From the NCBI GenBank assembly GCA_947178145.1, contig CAMWXE010000030.1, positions 1-55,160 on the forward strand: 55,160 nt of DNA, read 5' to 3'. This DNA is from an uncultured Lachnospiraceae bacterium. GTDB lineage: Bacteria > Bacillota > Clostridia > Lachnospirales > Lachnospiraceae. The notes below the pieces were generated by a model, which saw nothing but the letters and a program-made list of their open reading frames with translations, ran no database searches and had not been told where the DNA came from. A program made the position numbers and the translations under genes. Shown piece by piece: positions 44,024-53,821 of the stretch; positions within the stretch are counted from its first letter, which is position 1, and every line of letters starts with the position of its first letter.

Positions 44024-45298
44024 ATGAAAGTTTTAATCGTGGGAAGCGGTGGACGGGAACATGCGATTGCCACAAGTGTGTCAAAGAGTCCGAAAGTTGA
44101 CCAAATTTATTGTGCTCCCGGAAACGCAGGAATTGGACAGCTTGCAGAGTGTGTGCCGATCGGCGCCATGGAGTTTGACAAACTTGTAGCTTTTGCGAAG
44201 GAAAAGCAGGTTGATCTTACGATTATCGGCATGGATGACCCGCTGGTGGGCGGTGTGGTTGACGCGTTTGAGGCGGAGGGACTCAGAGTGTTTGGACCGC
44301 GGAAGAATGCGGCGATTCTCGAGGGCTCCAAGGCGTTTTCCAAGGATTTGATGAAGAAATATAACATACCGACAGCGGCGTATGAGACGTTTGATGAGGC
44401 GGACAAGGCGCTGGCCTATCTGGAGACTGCAGGCTTTCCAATCGTATTGAAGGCAGATGGATTGGCGCTCGGAAAAGGCGTGCTGATCTGCAATACGCTG
44501 GAGGAGGCAAGAGACGGTGTGCGTTCGATTATGCTGGATAAGCAGTTTGGAGCAGCCGGAAATCGCATGGTGATTGAGGAGTTTATGACAGGACGCGAGG
44601 TGTCTGTGTTAGCTTATGTAGATGGCAGGACAATCAAGACGATGACCTCAGCGCAGGATCACAAGCGTGCAAAGGATGGAGATCAGGGGCTGAATACCGG
44701 TGGGATGGGAACCTTTTCACCGAGCCCGTTTTATACAAAAGAAGTGGATGAATTCTGCAAAAAGCACATTTATCAGGCGACGGTCGATGCCCTGGCAGCG
44801 GAGGGAAGGGAATTTAAGGGCATTATCTTCTTTGGCCTGATGTTGACGTCAAAGGGGCCAAGGGTCTTGGAATACAATGCCCGATTTGGCGATCCCGAGG
44901 CGCAGGTAGTGCTTCCGCGCATGAAGAATGACATCATTGATGTGGTGGAGGCATGCATCGACGGAAAGCTTGACACGATTGATCTTCAATTTGAGGACAA
45001 TGCGGCAGTGTGCGTTGTGCTTGCGAGTGATGGGTATCCGGTCAAGTATGACAAAGGGCTTGAAATCAGGGGACTTGAGAAATTTGATAACAGGGAAGGT
45101 TATTATTGTTTTCACGCGGGGACAAGTCTTGACGGGAACGGGAGGTTTGTCACCAACGGAGGACGTGTGCTGGGTGTGACGGCAAAGGGAACAGATCTCA
45201 GAGAAGCGCGGGCGAACGCATACGCAGCAGCAGAGTGGATTGAGTTTGATAATAAGTATATGCGCCATGATATCGGGAAAGCGATTGACGAGGCGTGA
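44024..45298 (+). CDS. purD: Phosphoribosylamine-glycine ligase
   Basis: A 424-residue ATP-grasp enzyme that joins glycine to phosphoribosylamine. It shows VGSGGREHAIA at the start, the ATP-grasp strands VLKADGLALGKGVLIC and VIEEFMTGREVSVLAYVDG, and NARFGDPEAQ near 285. purH, often between purN and purD, is absent here. The next gene follows after 13 bases. Confidence 0.96.
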   Translation: MKVLIVGSGGREHAIATSVSKSPKVDQIYCAPGNAGIGQLAECVPIGAMEFDKLVAFAKEKQVDLTIIGMDDPLVGGVVDAFEAEGLRVFGPRKNAAILEGSKAFSKDLMKKYNIPTAAYETFDEADKALAYLETAGFPIVLKADGLALGKGVLICNTLEEARDGVRSIMLDKQFGAAGNRMVIEEFMTGREVSVLAYVDGRTIKTMTSAQDHKRAKDGDQGLNTGGMGTFSPSPFYTKEVDEFCKKHIYQATVDALAAEGREFKGIIFFGLMLTSKGPRVLEYNARFGDPEAQVVLPRMKNDIIDVVEACIDGKLDTIDLQFEDNAAVCVVLASDGYPVKYDKGLEIRGLEKFDNREGYYCFHAGTSLDGNGRFVTNGGRVLGVTAKGTDLREARANAYAAAEWIEFDNKYMRHDIGKAIDEA

Positions 45299-45311
45299 CA
45301 GGAGTATAAAA

Positions 45312-46898
45312 ATGAAAAAGAACAAAAGAAATGGAATAAAGCACATATTGGCGGCATTGCTTTTCTGCATGGTGTTGAGTGTCGGGATGGTAAGCTTAGC
45401 CGATGAAAAGGGAACCGTCATTGCAAAAAGCGCGGTAATCAGGGCAGCGGCAGATCCCCAAAGTGAAAAGCTTGCAAGTGTGCCATCAGGAAAGGTTATT
45501 GATATTATCAGCAAGACCTCTGGAACAGATGGTAATTATTGGTATCAAGTATATGTGGATTCTAATACAAAGGGCTATATCAGAAGTGATCTGATCAAAG
45601 TAGCAGACGGGGTAAACATACCGACAACCCAAGGAGGGGCCGCTTCGGGATCGCAGCCTGCAGATACATCGTCAACTGCGGTGACCCCAGTTGATGCGAG
45701 ACAGGTTTCTGTTATCAGCAATAATACAAATATTAGAGAAAGTGCTTCCACGACTTCAGCGTCGAGGGCTAAGGCGAACCGTGGCATGATATTGACAGTG
45801 ACAGGTGAGGCGAACGGCACGGACGGCAAGAAGTGGTATCAGGTAACTTTTACCTACAACAATAGTGAAGTAACAGGTTTTATCCGTTCTGATCTGGTGA
45901 CAACAGACAATGTTCCGGCAGACACAGCAACATCGCAGATCGTGGGCGAGGAAAATCCAGGCGAGGAGCAGCCACCAGAAACAGTGCCGCCAGAAGAACA
46001 GCCGCCAGAGCAGCCTGCAGAGACAAATCAACAACAAAACGACACAGTTATTCCCATGGATGTGGATGAAGTTCCTTATATTATGCCAGGATTTGAACCA
46101 ATTGCGCTCGGCTCAAACGGACAGGAATATAAGGGATACAAGAATGGAAGTTTTTTCATTTTCTATGCTCAGAAACCAGATGGGGAAGAAGGCTGGTATC
46201 TCTTTGATTCAGAGAGAGGTGTTTACCAGAGATATGTCTACACGTCAGATGGAGTAGTCCCGCCAGAGCAGGGGATCGTGCCAGACGGATTGATTCCGGT
46301 TATTGTGATGATGGTTATCATTGTGATACTTTTGGCGGTAGTAGGATTGCTGCTCTTAAAGCTCAAAGGACAGGGTAATTCTTACAAGAAATACAGAGGT
46401 TATGATGATGACGATGATGACGACCAGGAAGATGACGATATAGAGGACTTAGAGGATTTGGAGGATGACGAGGAGGAGGAGCCGCAGCCAATCAGACGTC
46501 CACAGGCACCACAGCCGCCAAGGCGTCCTACAGGACCACAGCCAGTAAGACGCCCACAGGCGGGTGCAGGACCGCAGGCACCGAGGCGCCCACAGGCAGG
46601 TGCAGGACCGCAGGCACCGAGGCGTCCACAGGGAAATCCTGCGAATGGAAATGCCCCCCAGGGACCGCAGCCGCCCAAACGTCCGCAGGGAACCAATCCT
46701 TCCAATAACGGTAATGGTGCCAGACCGCAAGGACCGCAGGCACCAAGACGTCCACAAGGAGGCGCGGGACCGCAGCCAGCAAGGCGTCCACAGGTACAAA
46801 ATGAAAGAGTTCCAAACGAAAAGGGACCGGCGCAGAAGGGATATAAGGCAAAGAATCTTTTAGAAGATGATGATATGGATATTATGGATATTGAATAA
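45312..46898 (+). CDS. Double-SH3b membrane protein with acidic and Pro/Arg-rich cytoplasmic tail
   Basis: A 528-residue protein. A signal segment (about 1-32) leads to two bacterial SH3 domains (about 34-98 and 130-195, both with the WYQV-x-x motif), a Pro/Glu-rich linker, a small domain around YKGYKNGSFFIFYAQ, a membrane helix at about 327-352, a strongly acidic run (Asp/Glu, about 364-392) and then repeats of PxxPRRPQ and GAGPQ to about 505. SH3b domains usually bind peptidoglycan, so the outer part may touch the wall while the polyanion-polycation tail faces the cytoplasm. ATG 45312 has CAGGAG seven bases upstream; longer readings lie in purD. It is probably cotranscribed with purEMND. 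Function unknown. Confidence 0.82.
   Translation: MKKNKRNGIKHILAALLFCMVLSVGMVSLADEKGTVIAKSAVIRAAADPQSEKLASVPSGKVIDIISKTSGTDGNYWYQVYVDSNTKGYIRSDLIKVADGVNIPTTQGGAASGSQPADTSSTAVTPVDARQVSVISNNTNIRESASTTSASRAKANRGMILTVTGEANGTDGKKWYQVTFTYNNSEVTGFIRSDLVTTDNVPADTATSQIVGEENPGEEQPPETVPPEEQPPEQPAETNQQQNDTVIPMDVDEVPYIMPGFEPIALGSNGQEYKGYKNGSFFIFYAQKPDGEEGWYLFDSERGVYQRYVYTSDGVVPPEQGIVPDGLIPVIVMMVIIVILLAVVGLLLLKLKGQGNSYKKYRGYDDDDDDDQEDDDIEDLEDLEDDEEEEPQPIRRPQAPQPPRRPTGPQPVRRPQAGAGPQAPRRPQAGAGPQAPRRPQGNPANGNAPQGPQPPKRPQGTNPSNNGNGARPQGPQAPRRPQGGAGPQPARRPQVQNERVPNEKGPAQKGYKAKNLLEDDDMDIMDIE
46549..46620 (+). repeat. Two 36-bp tandem repeats encoding PRRPQAGAGPQA
   Basis: A 36-base unit beginning CGCCCACAGGC occurs twice in a row, nearly identical, inside the Pro/Arg-rich tail of the SH3b protein. 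Further diverged copies follow to about 46800. Length variation between strains is likely. Confidence 0.75.
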
Positions 46899-46900
46899 AA

Positions 46901-46934
46901 AACTTGTCTGACCGCAGGGTCAGACAGGTTTTTT
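46901..46934 (+). terminator. Terminator of the pur/SH3b operon
   Basis: AACTTGTCTGACC at 46901-46913 pairs with GGTCAGACAGGTT at 46918-46930 (one G-T) around a 4-base loop, followed by T residues. Confidence 0.92.
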
Positions 46935-46973
46935 CACTCTAACTACAGGATTCTTAAAAGTTTATAACATCCC

Positions 46974-47002
46974 TTGTATACACGTGTCCATTGTGCTACA
47001 AT
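46974..47002 (+). promoter_or_regulatory. Promoter of the GntR gene with central palindrome
   Basis: TTGTAT at 46974-46979 and TACAAT at 46997-47002 are 17 bases apart. The perfect palindrome ACACGTGT at 46980-46987 lies in the spacer and could be the operator of the GntR protein itself. Confidence 0.6.
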
Positions 47003-47042
47003 TTATATAACAGCCGATAAAATGGAAGGAGCGTGGGAATGA

Positions 47043-47414
47043 ATGTATATAGAGATCGATTTTAACAGTGATGAAGCCCTTTATCTACAGCTGCGCAACC
47101 AGATTATAATCGGGATAGCCACGTCTCAGTTTCAGGAGGGAGACGCGCTTCCCTCAGTGAGACAGCTTGCAGATACGATTGGCATTAATATGCACACCGT
47201 CAACAAGGCTTATTCCGTATTAAAACAAGAAGGCTTTGTGAAAGTAGACCGAAGAAAAGGCGCAGTGATTGCGATCGACATTGACAAGATGCAGGCAAAA
47301 GAGGACCTGAAACGAGATATGCAGGTGCTGTTGGCCAAGAGCAGTTGTAAGCGGATATCCAGGGAAGAGGTTCATGCATTGATCGATGAGATCTATGAGG
47401 GTTATGGAGAATGA
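47043..47414 (+). CDS. GntR-family (YtrA-type) transcriptional regulator
   Basis: A 123-residue short GntR regulator. It has the winged-helix motif LPSVRQLADTIGINMHTVNKAY (about 38-59) and then only a brief helical tail instead of a large effector domain, as in the YtrA subfamily that usually controls ABC transporters. Here no transporter is adjacent; clpC starts 57 bases downstream. GGAAGGA lies upstream of ATG 47043; the ATG at 47039 opens a nine-codon frame only. Whether it regulates clpC is an open question. Confidence 0.9.
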   Translation: MYIEIDFNSDEALYLQLRNQIIIGIATSQFQEGDALPSVRQLADTIGINMHTVNKAYSVLKQEGFVKVDRRKGAVIAIDIDKMQAKEDLKRDMQVLLAKSSCKRISREEVHALIDEIYEGYGE

Positions 47415-47471
47415 AAATCGTTTTCCTGTAGAGCGTAATATAATAAAAAGATAGATGGAGGCATAGAAGAA

Positions 47472-49934
47472 ATGCAGCAATTTACAGATAAAGCGAAGGT
47501 AGCCTTACAGAAGGCCGCCAAAGCTGCAAGAGATTTGCATCAGAGCTATATTGGAAGTGAGCATATTCTCGTGGGACTGGTAAAAGAAAAAACAGGTGTC
47601 GCGGCGAGAGTACTTGCCGATAACGGTGTGGATGAGGTGCAGCTTATCAGTATGATTAAGGAATTGATTGCACCAGAGGGAGATATTGCGTTGCTGGAGC
47701 GAGATGGATATTCTCCAAGAGCTGCAAGAGTTCTCGAGGATAGTCACAGACTGGCAGAGAAATTTAAAAGTCAGCTGACAGGGACAGAGCACATTCTGCT
47801 TGCTATACTGAGAGAAGGCGAGAATGTGGGGCTGAGGCTTCTGAATACAATTGGCATCAATGTACAGAAGCTGTATATGGATACGCTGATTGCTATGGGA
47901 GAGGACATCAATCAGCACAAGGACGACTTGAATAAGAACAGAAATAAAAAGAAACGGGATGGGACAACGCAGACGCTGAATCAGTACAGCCGGGACCTGA
48001 CGTATCTTGCCAAAGAGGGAAAGCTTGACCCTGTAGTGGGCAGAGAGACAGAGATCATGCGTGTTGTGCAGATTTTGTCGAGACGCACCAAGAATAATCC
48101 CTGCCTGATTGGAGAACCAGGTGTCGGCAAGACGGCTATCGCGGAGGGGCTGGCCCTTCGGATTGTAAACGGCGATGTACCTGATACGGTCAGGAATAAG
48201 CGTGTTGTGACGCTGGACCTCGCGGGGATGGTGGCAGGTTCGAAATATCGCGGCGAGTTTGAAGAGCGCATCAAGAGAGTGATCAAGGAAGTAATCGATG
48301 CGGGAAATATCTATCTTTTTCTCGATGAGATTCACACATTGATCGGTGCCGGCGGCGCGGAAGGAGCAATCGATGCCTCCAATATTCTCAAACCTTCTCT
48401 TTCAAGGGGGGAGATACAGCTGATTGGTGCGACGACCATAGCAGAGTACCGCAAGTATATTGAGAAGGATGCTGCACTTGAGAGACGTTTCCAGCCAGTA
48501 ATGGTGGAGGAGCCAAACGAGAGCGAGGCGGTTGAGATATTGAACGGAGTGGCATATAAATATGAAGAGCATCACAATGTGACCATCACGCAGGAGGCAA
48601 TCGAGGCGGCAGTAAAACTGTCAGACCGGTATATCAATGACAGAAATCTTCCTGACAAGGCGATTGATCTGATCGATGAGGCTTCTGCTGCCATCCGGCT
48701 CAAAAACATGAATGTTCCTGACAGCTTCAAAGAAATGACAGAGCAGATTAAGAAGTACGACCTTCAGATAGAACGCTCCATCAGAATGGAGGCTTACACA
48801 CAGGCTGCCGAGCTTCGCAAGGCACAGGATGAACTGATCAAAAAATATGACAAGGCAGTAACCAAATATGAGAAAACCCAGGAAGAGCGGAGTCTTGTAG
48901 TGACAGAAAACGATATTGCAGAGGTTGTGGCGAACTGGACCAAGATACCAGTCAAGAAGCTGACACAGAAGGAGAGTGAGCGGTTATTAAAGCTTGAATC
49001 CATCCTTCATAAGCGTGTCATCGGGCAGGAGGAGGCTGTCACCGCGGTGGCACAGACCATGAAGCGCGGTCGCGTGGGCCTGCAGGATCCCAACAGGCCA
49101 ATCGGGTCGTTCCTGTTTTTAGGACCTACTGGTGTAGGAAAGACAGAGCTTTCCAAGGCACTTGCGGAGGCGATGTTTGGCTCAGAAAACGCTCTGATAC
49201 GTGTAGACATGTCGGAATATATGGAGTCCCACTCTGTTTCCAAGATGGTAGGCTCCCCTCCGGGTTATGTAGGGTTTGAGGAAGGGGGACAGCTCAGTGA
49301 GAAGGTGCGCAGGTCGCCGTATTCTGTAGTGCTGTTTGATGAGATTGAGAAGGCACATCCAGATGTGTTCAATATTCTGCTGCAGGTGCTCGATGATGGT
49401 CACATCACTGATTCTAAGGGCAGAAAGGTGAGCTTTAAGAATACAATCCTGATCATGACTTCCAACGCTGGCGCACAGCGGATTGTCGATCCCAAAAATC
49501 TTGGATTTGCAGCTAAGAGAGATGCAGAGGCGGACTATAATAAAATGAAGTCTGGCGTCATGGAAGAGGTAAAGCGCTTGTTCAAACCGGAATTTATCAA
49601 TCGCATCGATGAGATTATGGTGTTCCATCCGCTGACCGAGCAGGACATGAAACAGATTGTCACGCTATTGTCCAGGAATCTCTGCGAGCGCTGCAGGACG
49701 CAGATGGATATTGAGCTATCCTTTACAAACACGTTGAAGGAGTATCTGGTGAAAAATTATTCGGAGCTCAAGATGGGCGCAAGACCGCTCAAGCGTGCGA
49801 TACAGAATGTGGTGGAGAATGAGCTTGCCACAGCAATCCTCGAGGGCAGAGTCAAGAGAGGCGATGCAGTGTCGGCCGGAGTGCGCGGCGATAAAGTGAT
49901 CTTCACAGTGAAGGAGCCAAAAGAAACAGCGTGA
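47472..49934 (+). CDS. clpC: ClpC-type AAA+ unfoldase
   Basis: An 820-residue HSP100 ATPase that unfolds proteins for ClpP. Two Clp N-terminal repeats (about 1-145) are followed by the first ATPase with GEPGVGKT near 214, a UVR-like middle coil, and the second ATPase with GPTGVGKT near 552 and [11 protein letters not shown]. The tripeptide LGF (KNLGFAAK) in the second domain resembles the ClpP-docking loop. Unlike in Bacillus, no ctsR, mcsA or mcsB lies upstream, and no CtsR heptad repeat was seen; a GntR gene takes that place. GGAGG precedes the ATG. A TATAAT at 47439-47444 may belong to its own promoter. Confidence 0.93.
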   Translation: MQQFTDKAKVALQKAAKAARDLHQSYIGSEHILVGLVKEKTGVAARVLADNGVDEVQLISMIKELIAPEGDIALLERDGYSPRAARVLEDSHRLAEKFKSQLTGTEHILLAILREGENVGLRLLNTIGINVQKLYMDTLIAMGEDINQHKDDLNKNRNKKKRDGTTQTLNQYSRDLTYLAKEGKLDPVVGRETEIMRVVQILSRRTKNNPCLIGEPGVGKTAIAEGLALRIVNGDVPDTVRNKRVVTLDLAGMVAGSKYRGEFEERIKRVIKEVIDAGNIYLFLDEIHTLIGAGGAEGAIDASNILKPSLSRGEIQLIGATTIAEYRKYIEKDAALERRFQPVMVEEPNESEAVEILNGVAYKYEEHHNVTITQEAIEAAVKLSDRYINDRNLPDKAIDLIDEASAAIRLKNMNVPDSFKEMTEQIKKYDLQIERSIRMEAYTQAAELRKAQDELIKKYDKAVTKYEKTQEERSLVVTENDIAEVVANWTKIPVKKLTQKESERLLKLESILHKRVIGQEEAVTAVAQTMKRGRVGLQDPNRPIGSFLFLGPTGVGKTELSKALAEAMFGSENALIRVDMSEYMESHSVSKMVGSPPGYVGFEEGGQLSEKVRRSPYSVVLFDEIEKAHPDVFNILLQVLDDGHITDSKGRKVSFKNTILIMTSNAGAQRIVDPKNLGFAAKRDAEADYNKMKSGVMEEVKRLFKPEFINRIDEIMVFHPLTEQDMKQIVTLLSRNLCERCRTQMDIELSFTNTLKEYLVKNYSELKMGARPLKRAIQNVVENELATAILEGRVKRGDAVSAGVRGDKVIFTVKEPKETA

Positions 49935-49960
49935 TATTTTCATAAAATTATATAATTATT

Positions 49961-49990
49961 TTGTGGAAAAAGAATTAAATATAGTATATT
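49961..49990 (+). promoter_or_regulatory. Promoter of the 139-residue protein gene
   Basis: TTGTGG at 49961-49966 and TATATT at 49985-49990 are 18 bases apart in a very AT-rich interval between clpC and the next gene. Confidence 0.5.
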
Positions 49991-50042
49991 ATTATAGTGT
50001 AAACGAAATTTAATTCTTAAAAATTTTAGGAGGACAAATGAA

Positions 50043-50462
50043 ATGGCAGTAATTGATGAATTGCTACGTTCTGAGAGTAACGGAAATATCAGCTTTGGAA
50101 ATCATGAGCTGGCGGCAAAGGCAAAGCTTGAAGATTATGAGCATGCCGGGGACATGTACAAGGTAAAGACCTTTCAGGCGATAACCAAGCTGGAAAAGAA
50201 CGGCTTATTTTTATACGAATCGGTTCCGGGTACCTCCGTTCACAATTTTTGTGAGAGCGAAGACGGCATATCTTTTACGGTAGAAGGAAGTCAGGATGCA
50301 CAGATTACAGTGGGGGCGGAGGATGATTCCGCGTATGAAGTGATCGTGGCTGGAGAGAGCGCAGGCGTTATGAGGACGAATCTTTCCGGAAAACTCAGCA
50401 TCAGCGTGGAGCTGGAAGGATCCGGGGAAGTTGAAGTCAGGATTGTAAAAAATAAACAGTAA
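50043..50462 (+). CDS. Conserved hypothetical protein (139 residues)
   Basis: A soluble acidic protein without signal or membrane helix. The first half contains FGNHELAAKAKLEDYEHAGD and VKTFQAITKLEKNGLFLYES; the second half is rich in beta strands with alternating hydrophobic residues (VELEGSGEVEVRIVK). From memory, homologues in Lachnospiraceae are sometimes labelled endosialidase, but nothing in this short chain supports such an enzyme. AGGAGG lies eight bases upstream. It has its own promoter and terminator, suggesting an independently and perhaps highly expressed gene. Function unknown. Confidence 0.7.
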   Translation: MAVIDELLRSESNGNISFGNHELAAKAKLEDYEHAGDMYKVKTFQAITKLEKNGLFLYESVPGTSVHNFCESEDGISFTVEGSQDAQITVGAEDDSAYEVIVAGESAGVMRTNLSGKLSISVELEGSGEVEVRIVKNKQ

Positions 50463-50491
50463 TAATAGAGATAAGAATAAGAAATAGAATA

Positions 50492-50525
50492 AAAGATACC
50501 TCCTCTTTTGAGGAGGTATCTTTAT
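50492..50525 (+). terminator. Terminator before radA
   Basis: AAAGATACCTCCTC at 50492-50505 pairs perfectly over 14 bases with GAGGAGGTATCTTT at 50510-50523 around a TTTT loop. Confidence 0.93.
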
Positions 50526-50562
50526 GAGAAAAATTTCAGCGAGAATTTTGTGAGGAGAAAAA

Positions 50563-51936
50563 ATGGCAAAGAAAAGTACTACCGTTTTTTTCTGTCAGGA
50601 ATGCGGGTACGAGTCTTCAAAGTGGATGGGGCAGTGTCCTGCCTGTAAAAAGTGGAATACATTTGTGGAGGAGAAAGTCAGTGTCACCGGCAGCGGTATG
50701 GGAGGCAGCACCAAGATAACTCCATTCCGGGAGGCAGCAAAGCCTGTCAGAATTGGCTCCATCTCTATGAGGGAGGAGGAGCGCATGTACACGGGCATCG
50801 CAGAGCTTGACCGCGTGCTTGGCGGAGGCATTATGCATGGTTCTCTGACATTGGTGGGGGGCGATCCCGGAATCGGAAAATCCACACTGTTACTGCAAAT
50901 GTGCAGATTACTTGCCAATGCGGGCAGGAAGGTTTTGTATATATCGGGAGAGGAATCCTTAAAGCAGATCAAACTCAGGGCTGTCCGAATCGGAGAGTTT
51001 CAAGATACAATGTTGCTTCTGTGTGAGACAAATCTCGGTATTGTGGAGGAGACGATCCGCCATACAGAACCAGAAGTCGTTATCATTGACTCAATACAGA
51101 CAATGTACCAGGAGTCTGTCGCTTCGGCGCCGGGAAGCGTGTCGCAGGTGAGGGAGGCGACCAATGTATTTCTTCAACTGGCCAAAGGAATGGGAATCTC
51201 AATTTTTATCGTGGGACATGTGACTAAGGAAGGGACCGTCGCAGGACCGCGGGTGCTTGAACATATGGTCGATACGGTTTTGTATTTTGAGGGAGATCGA
51301 TATGCGTCATACAGAATCCTTCGCGGTGTCAAGAATCGTTTTGGATCCACAAACGAGATTGGCGTATTTGAGATGCGAAAGGAAGGGCTGATTGAGGTGG
51401 AGAACCCATCAGAGTATATGTTGAGCGGGAAGCCAGTGGGAGCCAGTGGTTCTGTTGTGGTCTGCTCAGTGGAAGGCACCAGACCAATCCTGATAGAGAT
51501 ACAGGCGCTCGTGTGCAGGACAAACTTTGGAATACCAAGGCGTCAGACGACAGGAACTGACTTTAACAGAGTGAACTTGTTGATGGCAGTGTTAGAGAAA
51601 CGGCTGGGATTGCAGATTGGGGACTGTGATGCCTATGTGAATATAGCAGGTGGCATGAAGATCAGTGAACCGGCGATTGATTTGGGGCTGATTATGGCGA
51701 TTGTTTCCAGCTTTAAAAATCGTGCTGTAGATGAAAAGACGATCGTGTTCGGTGAGGTGGGCTTAAGTGGTGAGGTGCGCGCCGTGAGCATGGCGCAGCA
51801 GCGTGTACAGGAAGCAAAAAAACTTGGTTATGATACAGTGATTATGCCAAGAGTAAATCTGGAAGGGATGGACAAGATAGAGGGTATCAGGATTATTGGA
51901 GTGGGAGGCATTGGCGAGGCGATAGATATAATATAG
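50563..51936 (+). CDS. radA: DNA repair protein RadA (Sms)
   Basis: A 457-residue RecA-like helicase that promotes branch migration in recombination. An N-terminal four-Cys zinc finger (CQECG and CPACKKW), the Walker A GGDPGIGKST near 103, the RadA-specific KNRFG motif (GVKNRFGSTNE), and a C-terminal Lon-like domain with GGMKISEPAIDLG are all present. GTGAGGAG precedes the ATG. It is followed after 20 bases by an M18 aminopeptidase gene. Confidence 0.97.
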   Translation: MAKKSTTVFFCQECGYESSKWMGQCPACKKWNTFVEEKVSVTGSGMGGSTKITPFREAAKPVRIGSISMREEERMYTGIAELDRVLGGGIMHGSLTLVGGDPGIGKSTLLLQMCRLLANAGRKVLYISGEESLKQIKLRAVRIGEFQDTMLLLCETNLGIVEETIRHTEPEVVIIDSIQTMYQESVASAPGSVSQVREATNVFLQLAKGMGISIFIVGHVTKEGTVAGPRVLEHMVDTVLYFEGDRYASYRILRGVKNRFGSTNEIGVFEMRKEGLIEVENPSEYMLSGKPVGASGSVVVCSVEGTRPILIEIQALVCRTNFGIPRRQTTGTDFNRVNLLMAVLEKRLGLQIGDCDAYVNIAGGMKISEPAIDLGLIMAIVSSFKNRAVDEKTIVFGEVGLSGEVRAVSMAQQRVQEAKKLGYDTVIMPRVNLEGMDKIEGIRIIGVGGIGEAIDII

Positions 51937-51956
51937 AAGCAGGGAGGAATACAGAT

Positions 51957-53249
51957 ATGAATCATAAGGTAAGGGAACTGATGGAATTTCTTGACAGCAG
52001 TCTGACAAGCTATCATGCGGTTGACAATATAAGAAAAACACTTACACAGGAAGGCTTTACCCAGCTTTCCGAGAAGAAACCCTGGTCACTTACGCAGGGC
52101 GGAAAATATTTTGCGATGCGCAATGATTCGTCCATCATTGCGTTTCGTGTGCCGGAGTGCGGCGTAAATGCAATACGGGGGTATCATGTGTATGCTGCGC
52201 ACTCTGATTCGCCGGCATTTAAGGTCAAGGAGAATCCAGAAATTGATAAAGAGGGAGTATATGTTAGTATTAACACAGAGAAGTACGGTGGAATGATTCT
52301 ATCCACATGGCTTGACAGACCGCTTACGATTGCAGGAAGAGTGTGTGTGGAAGAGCAGGGGGAAATTGTGAGCTATCCGGTGAAATTAAAGGGTAATATC
52401 TGCATGATACCAAGCCTCGCAATCCATATGAATCGGGATATCAACAACGGCGCAGCGCTCAATGTGCAGAATGATATGCTGCCGCTTTTGACAATGACCG
52501 ATACAGAGAACAGGGAAAAGACATCAAAGGGACTGCTGGCCGCCATGCTTGCACAATCCTTGGGAACAGAGACAGACGATATCCTGTCTTATGACCTGTT
52601 TGTGGAAAACTGTGAAAAGGCAGTTCTGGCAGGGGTGGAGGACGAGTTTATCATGACACCGCGGTATGATGATCTCGCATGTGTCTTTGCAGGACTCCAG
52701 GGGATTATCGGGGGAAAATCAGAGTACTATATCGATGTGCTTGCTGTGTTTGACAATGAGGAAGTGGGAAGTCTCACGAGACAGGGCGCAGATTCCACCT
52801 TTTTCCGGGATACACTGGAAAATATCGCGGATGGGCTGGGTGTCAATGCAACGATTTACCGCACATGGAAGGCAGACAGTTTTATGCTCAGTGCGGACAA
52901 TGGCCACGCATGTCATCCCAATCAAGGGGGAAAGGCAGACTTGACGAACCGGCCATATCTGAACAAAGGTGTAGTACTGAAATATCACGGTGGTCAGAAG
53001 TATGCGACAGATGCTTTTTCGGCTGCATATGTAAAGAATCTGTGCAGAAAAAACGATATCCCGCTCCAGACATATGCAAACCACTCGGATATACCGGGCG
53101 GTTCGACGCTGGGAAATCTTGCGATGGCGCAGGTGTCCATGGCAGCGGCAGATATTGGGCTGCCGCAGCTGGCCATGCACTCCGCATACGAGACAGGAGG
53201 AGCGAGGGATATCGATTATCTGATTCAACTTGTGGAAGCTTTTTTCTGA
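51957..53249 (+). CDS. apeB: M18-family aminopeptidase
   Basis: A 430-residue zinc aminopeptidase of the M18 family that removes N-terminal (often acidic) residues. Metal-site motifs include AAHSDSPAFKVK near 82, FDNEEVGS with the paired Glu residues near 265, and HSDIPGGSTLGN near the C-terminus. AGGGAGG precedes the ATG. The stop lies four bases from the end of the convergent tspO gene; no terminator fits between them, so antisense overlap of transcripts is likely. Confidence 0.95.
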   Translation: MNHKVRELMEFLDSSLTSYHAVDNIRKTLTQEGFTQLSEKKPWSLTQGGKYFAMRNDSSIIAFRVPECGVNAIRGYHVYAAHSDSPAFKVKENPEIDKEGVYVSINTEKYGGMILSTWLDRPLTIAGRVCVEEQGEIVSYPVKLKGNICMIPSLAIHMNRDINNGAALNVQNDMLPLLTMTDTENREKTSKGLLAAMLAQSLGTETDDILSYDLFVENCEKAVLAGVEDEFIMTPRYDDLACVFAGLQGIIGGKSEYYIDVLAVFDNEEVGSLTRQGADSTFFRDTLENIADGLGVNATIYRTWKADSFMLSADNGHACHPNQGGKADLTNRPYLNKGVVLKYHGGQKYATDAFSAAYVKNLCRKNDIPLQTYANHSDIPGGSTLGNLAMAQVSMAAADIGLPQLAMHSAYETGGARDIDYLIQLVEAFF

Positions 53250-53253
53250 TAGC

Positions 53254-53727
53254 CTAATTTAGCAGGTAAATCATAAAATTCAGATATCCGGCAAAGGTTA
53301 CCCACAACAGATATGGTATCTGCAGGGAGGCAGCAGCAGTGTCAAGTCTGCTGAACTTGAATATCATTTTCAGAATGCCGGCCCATAGGACTACAAGCCA
53401 TACGAATGCGAACAGAAAAGTGCGCATGTTAAAAAAGATGACAGCCCACAGGAAGTTAAAAATCAGCTGAAAGATATAGCTGAGCATAGCATCGAAAACA
53501 TCGTCGGGATAGGCAGCTTTCAGCAGGCAAATGCGGGCACTGCTGATGCCCATCAGTATGTACAGGGGTGTCCATACGATTGGAAACAGTATGGCGGGAG
53601 GCGCCAGAGGCGGTTTGCGTATCAAAGAATAGATATATACATTATCGCGGATAAGAAATGCTGAGAGACCACCGATACCAAGAGCAATAAAGACAGAAAT
53701 AAAGTATAGTTTTAATTTAACCCACAT
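53254..53727 (-). CDS. tspO: TspO/MBR-family membrane protein
   Basis: A 157-residue protein with five hydrophobic helices. The loop after helix 1 and the start of helix 2 read RKPPLAPPAILFPIVWTPLY, the signature of the tryptophan-rich sensory protein (peripheral benzodiazepine receptor) family that binds porphyrins or similar ligands. On the minus strand ATGAGG lies six bases before the ATG at 53727, so the upstream ATG at 53739 is part of the ribosome binding site. It lies 94 bases after tyrA on the same strand and may be read through from it. Confidence 0.9.
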   Translation of the reverse strand: MWVKLKLYFISVFIALGIGGLSAFLIRDNVYIYSLIRKPPLAPPAILFPIVWTPLYILMGISSARICLLKAAYPDDVFDAMLSYIFQLIFNFLWAVIFFNMRTFLFAFVWLVVLWAGILKMIFKFSRLDTAAASLQIPYLLWVTFAGYLNFMIYLLN

Positions 53728-53821
53728 AAGAAACCTCATAAAAGCTACAGACTCTATAGTATTCTATGCGAAATGAATATATCTTATGTGGGAATAAATA
53801 CTTTAACGGTCTCTCAACGTA

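Noticed and set aside
46480..46800. CRISPR-like repeats
   Set aside because: The repeats are in frame, code for a Pro/Arg-rich tail, and lack unique spacers of constant length.
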